Shown here one piece after another: positions 39,801-51,800 of a stretch of 64,000 nucleotides of DNA; positions within the stretch are counted from its first letter, which is position 1; the number at the start of each line of letters is the position of its first letter. Both the position numbers and the translations under genes were made by a program. The DNA is from Sinonovacula constricta. Taxonomy: Eukaryota > Mollusca > Bivalvia > Cardiida > Solecurtidae. The DNA is taken from contig CM017571.1 of NCBI GenBank assembly GCA_007844125.1, positions 4,551,448 through 4,615,447 of the forward strand, read 5' to 3'. The notes beneath the pieces are model-generated. The model did not search any database and was not told the DNA's origin. It saw nothing but the letters and a program-made list of their open reading frames with translations.

Positions 39801-42800
39801 TCCTCAATTGTCTATAAATAAATCAGTTTAAACTAAACTACAGTCAAACCTGACCATACGACCACCCCTAACCGGCGACCACCTGCTCTATGCGACCACT
39901 TCAAAGCCGCCCGACCATATTTGTTCTGTAATTGTAATGTAATAAGCGCCCACCTTTGATCTGCTTCCAGCGACCGCACATAAACATGTTAAACATGCTT
40001 TAATTATCCCCTAATAGGCGACCGCGTTAATCCACTTACACATTAGTTACAACCACACAATAAGCAATTAATTTACACGTTTGCTCTTCTATGCTAATCA
40101 CTGCAATCGGCCGTGTCAAACTGGGAAATTACGTAATGTCACTGGGTCGATGTACACATCAAGCCCGCGCTCGATTAACACTTAATCGAGTGCGCCCTAT
40201 TACCGCTCGTATTGACACTTATTGACCATGTTCCGACTTCGGTTTCTTTAAAAGTAAATCAAAGTTATATTTGTATGAATTACGATAAATTGATTTGCTA
40301 AAAACTTAAAATATACAATTTTAAAGCGCAAACTGCAATTGGATACAGTAATGAAATGGAATAACTGGAACAGTTGTTCTTTGTTGCATTACGCATCAAC
40401 ATGTCCAAACGAACGTGCCTTACAATTGACGATCGTGTCCAAGTTGTCAAACTTTTGAACAGTGAGAAAAGTTGTTGTGCTGTTGCATCTGAGCTTGGTG
40501 TCGGAAAAACGCAGATTCAGAACATTGAAAAATAAAAACGTGCAATAATGGACGAATATGAACAGGGAAATTCGAAAGTGAAACGAGTTAAACGTTCAAC
40601 TCAAAATGACTCGCTGAACGACTTATGTTATCGTTGGTTTTTGGATGCGACCGGACGTCAAGTGCCAGTGTCACATTCTAATTGACATGCAAATGACATC
40701 ATCTGTGAAACAAACTACCATTCATAATTATTTCAGTGCTAAGTGATGATTTTAGAACTGTTGTTTGCAATTTGATAACATTTAAATTGTAGTGTATACA
40801 GTACACTTTAATTACATACTTATTTTATTACAAGACGACAGAGGATTTAGCACAAAATACAAACTGACTGTAAAAATCCAGGAGGAGTGTGCACAATACA
40901 AAATGCACAAACATAATATTTGATAAACATACATGTATATATGTGCTGATTTATTTATTTTTATAGACATTAGTTGATCATTACATGCCTAACTGTTCTG
41001 TTACACTAATACAATATATTGATGTTATTGCTCTCTCTACTCCTTGCTTAACACAATTTGTAAATTTCAAGTGTGGTTCTCACAAAAAGTAACCATGCTG
41101 CATTAAGAGACCACCTGTCTTAAGAGACCACTTTTGCCCTGTCCCGATGGTGGTCTTTTAATACAGGTTTGACTGTATTAAGTTGATAGTGCTGACAAAG
41201 AGAGAGAGATACTTGAAAATTACACAAAAGTAAACTTACTCAGTAGGGTAGGGAGGTTCAGGGAAGTCTACGCTGCCACACTCATACGCTGCCAAGGTCA
41301 CCGATGCTATGTGAGGACCCTGGAAATATTGACACAATAAATATAAGACAACCAACACAATGCATCCAAGAAATTCAACAGTGTGCTCTGGGTAAAAGTA
41401 AACTATCAGTAAAAGTAAATTATCATTTATTGTAACCTTGTGCTACTACACTAGAAAGAAGAGAAGATTTAAAAAATAAAAAAGCCCAAGTGCGCAAAGG
41501 GATACTTAAGTTTACATTTTAATTACTAGGCTTTTTTGTGAATGCTCAGTATAACGGTCTAAATATGACTTGTTAAAATTAAAATCTATTTAATAACATT
41601 TGAATGTTCTATATATTGTCAAAACAATCTTTTTATTTCTATGTAATGAGTTAAACATATAAATAGACAAATATCTTATATCTTTCACTACCATTGTTGC
41701 TATCAATTTTGAGAAAAAAAATTGCAACATTACAAAAAAAATTGGGTTCAGAAATGTCTGGAATTTCGTCCATTATGAAAATCTTGTATAGATGTCTGCG
41801 ACATAGACTCTACTTACCAGTAGTTCAATAGGAATTCTGGCATATGTCAACACTTTGCAATGCACAGTTTTAGCCAATATTGATACAATTTTCATCAAAT
41901 ATCTGATAGTTCCTTTTTGTCATTGTTATCTTTTGAAATATCGTGCTTGTGACATCATAATGTCAGTTATTTGTTTGTTTGTTTATTGGGTTTATCATCC
42001 CACCAACAACCTTTCAGTTATCTGGAGACGGTGTCCACTTGAAGCAGACGTGGTTCTGCCTTCACTATGTATAGCATGCCATGAATGCCTGGCATGATAC
42101 CACACCCAATCACATTATCCTGACACCGGGCCTAACAGGATCGAACCCGGGCCTCCAAAACCTGGAGCCGACATTCTACAGTTTGCGCTACCAGGTACGT
42201 TTTTTGTCAGTTATTTATAAATGTGGAATTGGCGATCTGCAACATTTTAAGAAATTGCTGTACAGGTATGACACCTTTGGTATAAAGTGAAATTAACAGT
42301 AGGTCTTGTAAAAACTAAAAGGATTATGGTAGCATTATATATAGGTGTTGAAAAGTTAAGGGCTTCAGTATGAAAAACCTTTACAAGTTAAAGGCAGCAA
42401 CTTACAGACCCTTTAAAAATTTATGGCAGCAGTATAAAAACCCTTTAAAAGTTTATGGCAGCAGTATATAGACCCTTTAAAAGTTTATGGCAGCAGTATA
42501 CAGACCCTTTAAAAGGTAATGGCAGCAGTATAGACGCTTTAAAAGTTTATGGCAGCAGTATACAGACCCTTTAAAAGTTAATGGTAGCAGTATACAGACC
42601 CTTTCAAAGTTAATGGCAGCAGTAAATAGACCCTTTAAAAGTTTATGGTAGCGGTATATAGACCCTTTCAAAGTTAATGGCAGCAGTATACAGACCCTTT
42701 AAACGTTAATGGCAGCAGTATATAGACCCTTTAAAAGTTTATGGTAGCAGAATACAGACCCTTTCAAAGTTAATGGCAGCAGTATATAGACCCTTTCAAA

Positions 42801-45800
42801 GTTAATGGCAGCAGTATATAGACCCTTTAAAAGTTTATGGTAGCGGTATATAGACCCTTAAAAAGTTAATGGCAGCAGTATATAGACCCTTTAAAAATTA
42901 ATGGCAGCAGTATATAGACCCTTTAAAAGTTTATGGTAGCAGTATATAGACCCTTTAAAAGTTAATGGCAGCAGTATACAGACCCTTTAAAAGTTAATAG
43001 CAGCAGTATATAGACCCTTTAAAAGTTAATGGCAGCAGTATATAGACCCTTTAAAAATTAATGGCAGCAGTATATAGACCCTTTAAAAGTTTATGGTAGC
43101 AGTATAGATGGTTATCGTGTGACGTCACACATTTCCCAGCATGCAATGCGGTCGGCCATATTTGTGGTAAAGCCATTGTTTACTAATGTCTGCTTAGGTC
43201 CCTACAATTAGACGATTGAATCGATTTTTTCGCGAAAGATGTCGTGTGTAATGGTTACAAAGTGCAATAGGACTATATTAATACACTGGAGCTATTGTGC
43301 GTGAAAAGGACTTGAAGAAGACTAATTTGATCGCTTTTGATCCGTACTCGTCTTCGACGACAGCCTGATGACTTGCAGTCGGACATTGCATATCCAGACA
43401 GAGTGAACTATCTAGTATTTCAGCAAAGTGCGACATCCAATTAATTATTGGTGGAGCTAGATCCTAGACTTGTGCCAGGGTAGAACCACTGCGCATTGCA
43501 GGTTAGCTGGTAAATCTCCACGACCAGGACTCGAACTCATGCACTGAGAGGCTGAGGAGTTACAAGTCAACAACTGCTTGGACAAGGGCACTGCTAAACT
43601 TTGGTTTTAAAACAGGGTTATTTATTATGTGTACTGTTTTCAATTCTTTACATCATGTTATACTATTTTTTCATTGCTTTAAGTTCCTTAAAACCCATGT
43701 TATGGTTGTCATATTTATTATATGTAATTGAATACCATTACATGCTCCAATTTCCTAAGCAGTCTGCTTTTGCTTTTCCTGTTTATTGATCAATGAATTT
43801 ACTGTCATTAAATATTTTTTACCGTAAAATGTGTTGTTTTTAATTCAGAAATGGTGTGGTTCTAAAAGAAGTACTGAAACTTGAATTCAATTTTCTGTGA
43901 AATTATTATTCTAACATAATGTAAGTTTGTTAAATTTGCTGAAAGGTAGGACAATGATAAAAATTTAAAACACTATGTGCTATTATTTATTGATGTCAAT
44001 GTTAAAGCAAAACCATTTTAAATAGTTAGCTGTAACAGCTAGTTCCGGCTCGTTCTGAAAACAGTTTGTTTCTTACACTTTATTAGAGCTGGTCTCTGGC
44101 AGTTTGGACGAAACAATTTTCTCTCATGCATTCAAATAAATGATTTTTGCTTGTAAAGATCCCGCAAAATGCTGTTTTATATTCCGGACTGGATCTTTGG
44201 CCTAGTATCTTGGTAATGGTGTGGAGTGAAGTTATAGAAGTGGTGATGACAAGAGAAATTAAAAACGTTACTCAGGAATGAAGCCATACAGTTGACACTC
44301 TAGCTCATGCCATACTCAATACACAACCATTTACTTGTACCAATACAAACTGTCTAGGTTATGTATGACATTTTATTTTTGCCCATGTTGCCCCTGGCTA
44401 TTTACAGCCCCTTGTCTGAAACCTGTTGTTTTTATAGTCTAGACCATATGGCTTTGCTTCCTGCGTGTCAAAGGCCAGGTGCAGGTGGATAAGCATTACT
44501 TTCTCACGTGTATTTTAGGTTAAAAAAGAATTTTAATTAAAATATCTGAGTAATTTAATTATCAATACGATTATACATTATTTCAAGTTAACTAAATTAA
44601 GATTTCTGCAGTATTTTAAGTAAAAATAGTAGTATTTGCCACGTTGGGGAGTATTTTCCAGCAGGTAAATGCCAGTAAATACCACTGGTAAATACCGGGG
44701 GTTGAATTTACCGCCCAACCTTGTTCTTACAGCCATGTAAAAAGTAAAGCAAAACACATTGCCTGTCATTACATAAAGGGTTTTTCCTATCTGAGATAAC
44801 TTGAAATCATCAACGTGCCTATTTAAAAATAATGGACATTTAATGCGATATTTTTAAGATTCACACTGTCGAACAATACAGTAAGTGTAATAACAGTCTT
44901 CACTTTAACTAATGTTTATTCGAGCATTATGTAAAAATTTCCAAGAATATTAGTAACATGTGTTGTTACATGGGTACAATATTAGCAAATTGTCGGATAC
45001 CACATTACAACCAATACAGGGCGTTCTATAGACGCTGAACGTCAATGGTCATTGACTCCTCAGTCAAAGTTTTCAAGGGTCAAATTCAAATATCTGGGGG
45101 TACATTTTGTGCATATAGCATCTTGAGGGGCACATACATATTTTTATGTCACTGATGACAACATTTTGTCTAAAATTGACCTTGATGGAAATTATCGATA
45201 CTGTTGGTTGCTTTTTAGTTTATTTAGGACCAGTAAATAAGCAATATATTTCTTAATTGTTTGTTAATTATCTGTATCTTAATAAAAACAAAAAAATAAA
45301 CAACAACATAGCAATTAACATTATAATATACATATTTTCTTTCGACTTTTAATGCAATTCAAAACACTTAAAAACGCTTAGCTACAATGAATGCTCCGTT
45401 CAAGCGCGAAAGTATGACGTCCGAAAGTTCTCTCGTCCTTTTCCCTTAGTTTGTACTGACGGCTGGTAATGAGAAAAAAATATTTCTGATCCGGATTATA
45501 TATTTTGTGACATTTCACAACACAACAAGAATTAATCATCGTCTTCATTGCCTGTAATGGTCAATTTAAAAAAAACTGCGCTTTCACGGTACTGATATGT
45601 TGATTCACCTTACCACAAAGATGGCGGACAAACAGGTGCGCGCGCACCTTGGTGAAAAATCGATAACCATCTATATAGACCCTTTAAAAGTTTATGGTAG
45701 CAGTATATAGACCCTTTAAAAGTTTATGGTAGCAGTATATAGACCCTTTAAAAGTTTATGGTAGCAGTATATAGACCCTTTAAAAGTTTATGGTAGCAGT

Positions 45801-48800
45801 GGGGTCCGGACAATTCTCAGTCCGGACATTTCTCAGTTAGTGAAATTTGCAGGGTCGGACAATTCTCAGTTGGTTGATTTGCAGGGCCGGACATTTCTCA
45901 GTTACTTGTTTTGCAGGGTCGGACAATTCTCAGTCCGTTGTTTGTAGGGCGGGACAATTGTTATAGATCCATTTTTGACGTTGATTAAACCAAAGAGTTA
46001 TAAAACAACACTGTTATTAAATACTAAAAGACAATAATCAAAAACCAGATAATTTTCTTTGCTGTCAATCATAAATAAACCTGTGAACCAAACAAACTAT
46101 TTATCCTTACAAATTGCATCAATAATTATTTCTATACCCCTTGATTTTTATAACAAACGCTTTGACAAAAGCCGCGAAAATCCTTTAATTGGCCATCCCA
46201 CTTAAGTGTTATAAAACAACACTGTAATTAAATAATGAAAGACAATCATCAAAAACCAGATAATTTTCTTTGACTGTGAACCAAACAAAATATTTATCCT
46301 TTCAAATTGCATCAATAATTATTTCTATACCCCTTGAATTTCATAACAAACGCTTTGACAAAAGCCGCGAAAATCCTTTAATTGGCCATCCCACTGTTCT
46401 TTAATAATGACATGCTTTACTCTAATTTCAAACTGAGATGCTTGTTAGAATACAAGTCTCAGCGCAGCCTACGATCATTATTCCAAAAATGGAAATTCTA
46501 ACAAGTAAGACAGGCTCCAAGAAAATACTCCATGAGGGGTACGTCTACGTAAAGAACCGGACGAACAAAACAACCATCAGATGGATGTGCTCTAAAAGAA
46601 CCTCAAAATCCTGCAACGGCGCCCTCGTCACCGATATAGATGTATGTTTTAATTAAAAAAATAAAAGCCAATGGCAACGCCAACCGCGGCAACTCGGGAC
46701 AGATCCTTGCTGACAAGCTCGTTTCCTATCCTGTAGAAGTTCGAGCTGCTGCCGGCCACAAGGAAACTCTCAATCGGGCGATCCGAAGGGCTAAGCGGGG
46801 TACAGCACCGACCGAACCAATCTCCAGAACAGAGATCCCATGTCCACTCCCGTCCGATTACACGAAGACACCTCAAGGCCGCCAGTTCGTTGTATATGAC
46901 AACGAATCACAGACATCACGGCTGATCGTCTTCGCGTCCGAGTGCGGTCTGAAGGTCCTGGGGGATGCCAACGAATGGTACATGGACGGCACACATTCAA
47001 CGTCGCCCCGGCAATTCGCACAGTTGTTCTGTGTTCGCGCCCCCCTGGGAAACACATACGTCTCCGTCGCGTACGCCCTACTGCCAGGGAAGCAGCAAGA
47101 AACGTACGAGGAGTGTCTGACGGCGATACTGGACGCCTGCCTCACCAGGGACATCCGCCCCATGCCAAGCCGAATCGTCGTCGACTACGAGATGGCAATC
47201 CACAACGCCATCAAATCAGTCATCAGCCAAGACATCAGCATCCAGGGATGCTTCTTCCACCTAACGCAGGCCACATGGTGGCGTATACAGGCGGATGGAC
47301 TCCAGGCGCGCTACCGCGAGGACGAGGAGATCCGCACATGGTGTGGCAGTCTAGACGGTCTGGCATTCCTGCCAGTCGACCAAGTGGAGGACGGAATGCG
47401 TCTAATCCGGGAAGAAGCCCCCGACGTACTTTCGAGCGTCATCGATTACTTCGACAGCACCTACGTCACAGGAAGCTACCGGAGCGTCCGATCTGATGGC
47501 TGTCTACGGTTTCGACGGATCCCCCCACGTTATCCTCCCGCCGTGTGGAATGTGAATGAGGCGACTGTCAGCAACGGTTCTAGGACAAACAACGTGTGTG
47601 AGACCTGGAACAACGGGTTCCGCCACCTCGGCCACGCTCACCCATCACTGTGGACGGTCATCGCATGTCTTCAGAAGGACAACGCCGGAACAGAGACGGA
47701 GGTCTATCTACACGAGCAAGGAGACCAAGCTGCGAAACGTCGTAAGAAGACTGTGGTCGCGCATCAGCAGAGACTGAAGGGACTTTGCCAGGATTTACAC
47801 CATGGTAAACCGGCCGCAATAGCTCAGGTGGTAGAGCGTCGGCTTGCGGATCGGGAGGTCGTGGGTTCGATCCCCGGCCGGGTCATACCAAAGACTTTAA
47901 AGTTGGTAGTAGTGGCTTCCCTCCTAACGCTCGGGGCTAAGGGGAAAGCATTACGCCTGACTCGTCGGTGTCAGTATAATGGACCGGCCGGGTTCAGTCC
48001 CTTGGCACCTCATAAGTGCCCCTGTGCTATAATGATAGAAATGTCGCTGCGCAGTATCGGCCAAAATGCCGGCTAATCCCATCCCATCCCACAACATGGT
48101 AACAAGGATGTCCGCGAGTTCCTGATGGCGATTGGAAAGTGTGTCCGTCTGGACCATTAGAAACTGACTGAATGTGACACTGAATGTAGTGCTACAGATC
48201 TTGTGTTTGTTTAGTTTGTAAATGTGCTATTATGTTCAGTGCTGAGTATGTTTATTATATATTAATTACATTAAAATTTGTATTTTGTGTTTGTTTTATG
48301 ACACGCACCTTGTCTTTTTCAATAAAACATTTGATTAGTACCAGTCTTGAATTTTGTTCTTCATTAACGCAAAGAGCGATTGATTCGTTTACATCAAATA
48401 CAATATCTGTGAAATACATGATGCGTTCATATCAAATACAATATCTGCATCTTTTTTAATTATTTCACTATAACATCAAAATGGATTTACACAACAATTT
48501 TATCACAGATATTACTTTGAAATATATTTACGGAGAAATGTCCGGACTGAGAATTGTCCGACCCTGCAAAACAAGTAACTGAGAAATGTCCGGCCCTGCA
48601 AATCAACCAACTGAGAATTGTCCGACCCTGCAAATTTCACTAACTGAGAAATGTCCGGACTGAGAATTGTCCGGCATTCGGTAGCAGTATATAGACCCTT
48701 TAAAAGTTAATGGCAGCAGTATACAGACCCTTTAAAAGTTAATAGCAGCAGTATACAGACCCTTTAAAAGTTAATGGCAGCAGTATATAGACCCTTTAAA

Positions 48801-51800
48801 AGTTTATGGTAGCAGAATATAGACCCTTTAAAAGTTTATGGTAGCAGTATATAGACCCTTTAAAAATTAATGGCAGCAGTATACAGACCCTTAAAAAGTT
48901 AATGGCAGCAGTATATAGACCCTTCAAAAGTTAATGGCAGCAGTATATAGACCCTTAAAAAGTTAATGGTAGCAGTATATAGACCCTTTAAAAGTTTATG
49001 GTAGCAGTATATAGACCCTTTAAAAGTTTATGGTAGCAGTATATAGACCCTTTAAAAATTAATGGCAGCAGTATACAGACCCTTTAAAAGTTAATGGCAG
49101 CAGTATATAGACCCTTTAAAAGTTTATGGTAGCAGTATATAGACCCTTTAAAATTTAATGGCAGCAGTATATAGACCCTTTAAAAGTTAATGGCAGCAGT
49201 ATATAGACCCTTAAAAAGTTAATGGCAGCAGTATACAGACCCTTTAAAAGTTAATGGCAGCAGTATATAGACCCTTAAAAAGTTAATGGCAGCAGTATAC
49301 AGACCCTTTAAAAGTTAATGGCAGCAGTATATAGACCCTTAAAAAGTTAATGGCAGCAGTATATAGACCCTTAAAAAGTTAATGGCAGCAGTATACAGAC
49401 CCTTTAAAAGTTAATGGCAGCAGTATATAGACCCTTAAAAAGTTTATGGTAGCAGTATACAGACCCTTTAAAAGTTAATGGCAGCAGTATATAGACCCTT
49501 AAAAAGTTTATGGTAGCGGTATATAGACCCTTTAGTGGCCCAGGATTAAACCGGAGGCCTCCCGTACCTGGAGCCGACGCTCTACTGTTGCGCTACCAGG
49601 TACGGTGAACTATTTTGTTATATGTAGCAGAGAATGGTAAAGACCAGAAACATTTCAGGCCTCAAGGTTTTGAAACACTTTACTGGACCTCAATCAAACT
49701 TACAGAAAATTTCTGGTTATGACTATCCTATACACTGACAAAAAAGATACAGTAGCAATTATTATTTTGGGGTGTTTTTTAATCTACCAACAGAGTTGTG
49801 ACAGTATTGTAACTTTTAAACTGTATGATTCCATACAAAAAGATTAAAAAAAAGCCAGAAAAGAAGTCCTGTAATAAAAAAAACAATTCCCAACTTCTAT
49901 GATGTTTTTTCAGAAACAAATCCAAGGTCCTGTAGCTTTCACCAGCCCTGATGTACATGTAGGATAGATCTCATGCAAAAGTATGTAAAACAATAGGGTA
50001 AATCTGTCAGATAGAAGAGCACCAGAAAAACTTAGACTCATGGGCTGATGGTGACTCACCAGGTAGAGGAGGAATGTATGGAGACCTGTGCCCAGCCCCA
50101 CGGAGGAGAGGACACCCAGCCCAACCCAGTAGGCACACCAGAGGAATGTCCTTCGCACCCTCTCTACTTGCTGTAACAAATAATAAGCATCAATAAAGAA
50201 CTTTCACAAAGGCACATTTATTTATATTCAATATAGTCAAATTCTAGCAACTCAGGATTTAAGGTAGAGAAATGTTTCAGGTCTGGTCTAACCATCTGAA
50301 TAAAAATACAAATAAAAATACATTGGTATGTGACCTAAACTGGCGATATATCAAAGTTGTTGAAAACATTAGAAAAAGTATTGTAGCTCCCTTGCTAATG
50401 TTCAAGTAAAAAAACATGTATAAAGGCAGTGATTTTTTTAAAACTTTCCAAAAAATTTAATATGCGAGTCCGAAATTGGATGTTTCAAATCCCAAAATGT
50501 ATAAGTAGTCAGTCAAGACTGATGATATAATTTAGAATTTAATCTTTTTCTATATTTTTTCTAAATATAACTCTTGAAAAAGGCAATTTGCCCAAAATTG
50601 AATGAGAGCATATTTAGAAAAAATATAATTAATACAGTTCCCTCTGAAACAATTTGCAACATTATGTTTAATCTTATTCTTTAACAAAAAATTTATTTTG
50701 TGCATTTTAGTTCATAAATTCTCCTGTCTTTGGCTTTTTTCCATTTCAACAAATTTCATCGTTTATTCTCAAACCGTTCATCCAATAATAACCCGCAAAA
50801 CAACAAACTGGCGAAATGGGGCGAGTGTTAACTTTACCCTCTAAACTATGCAACGCGCACCCGCTCTGTAACAGTCTGAAAAATGTGTCCTGCAAATGCA
50901 GATAAACTATCACCTTGAGTCCATGGCACTGTTATTGCATCATGGACGCAGGACATAGAGGTAAAAAAATCACCGTCAAGGTAGGTCTGGACTGTTTAGC
51001 CCGGTGTTGGATACTGTGGTATCATGCTAGGTGTTGAAAGCATGCTATATACAGTAAAGGCAGTACTACATCTGCTTCAGGTAGATACTTATCCAGATAA
51101 CAGCAATATTGTAAACTTATTTTAACTTATTTAACGTTATGAAAAGTTTCAAAGTTCTGCTGATCTACATGATTTCTGAAAGTGGATGGTTCAGTTTTTA
51201 CAGACAATGTCATAAGGAATTAGTCCAATGATATGTAACAGGTACCATAATTCACTTTTTATAAATATAGTTGAGATTTATTGTGTTTTAAATGTGGCCA
51301 CTTTTTTACCACTGTGGGCCTCTGGTTTCAATCCTAGACTGAACCCTGCAATTATCTATGTAGAATCATAGATGCACTACAAGCCTAGCTGGATGACCTT
51401 CTCATGACAATGATTCCTCAACTAGGTTTTAAACCTCCATCCTGATGGCTGAGGAGTTGCAATGTAAAATGCTTCCAGCCAAGGCCACCTACCTCCTGGT
51501 GAGCCCCTTCAGCATGGTAAAGTAGTAGCAGACACGTGGAGATCATCATACATGCTAACACTATCTTCTTTCTGGCATATAACCTGAAAAACATGGACCA
51601 TTTTCAAAAATCAGATATAACCTTCACACCAGACATATGCAACCTAAGGATTAGACTCTATCCACTAAATATTAAAAATATTAAGTAGAAATCTTAGATC
51701 TATGCGGCATGCAATAGCTGTTAAATCTAACATGAACTATTTGATTACAATTGCTTTTATCAAATGCTCACCGATTTGTGGCCATGCTGGCAAAACCTCA

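Larger units (their letters stand above)
45801..48679 (+). mobile_element. Mutator-like element (MULE), 2879 bp, 137-bp TIRs, 9-bp target duplication
   Basis: GGTAGCAGT, part of the minisatellite unit, is present on both sides (45792-45800 and 48680-48688), a 9-bp duplication as expected of Mutator elements. The TIRs are 45801-45937 and 48543-48679, near-identical except for the outermost bases. Each is built from four repeats of a CGGACAATTCTCAG / CGGACATTTCTCAG motif separated by GCAGGG spacers. A ~205-bp tandem duplication lies just inside the left TIR (about 45988-46393). The element carries a transposase gene (46438 onward) interrupted by a SINE. Confidence 0.95.
42358..49533. repeat. 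32-bp minisatellite, interrupted by two DNA transposons
   Basis: The unit TATAGACCCTTTAAAAGTTA plus ATGGCAGCAGTA has variants TTTATGGTAGCA and CCTTAAAAAG. It runs 42358-43105, 45673-45800 and 48680-49533. The gaps are the elements at 43106-45672 and 45801-48679, whose removal leaves the repeat phase intact. The array ends against a SINE head at 49533. Confidence 0.97.

Noticed and set aside
43240..43445. THAP-like zinc finger start ([10 protein letters not shown]) in the 2.57-kb element
   Set aside because: Only the first cysteine pair can be seen and a stop follows within 20 residues; too little to call a domain.
46791..47496. Long antisense and alternate-frame open frames inside the MULE gene (up to 184 codons)
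   Set aside because: GC-rich shadow frames of the transposase; only the 46640 frame has the DDE motifs.
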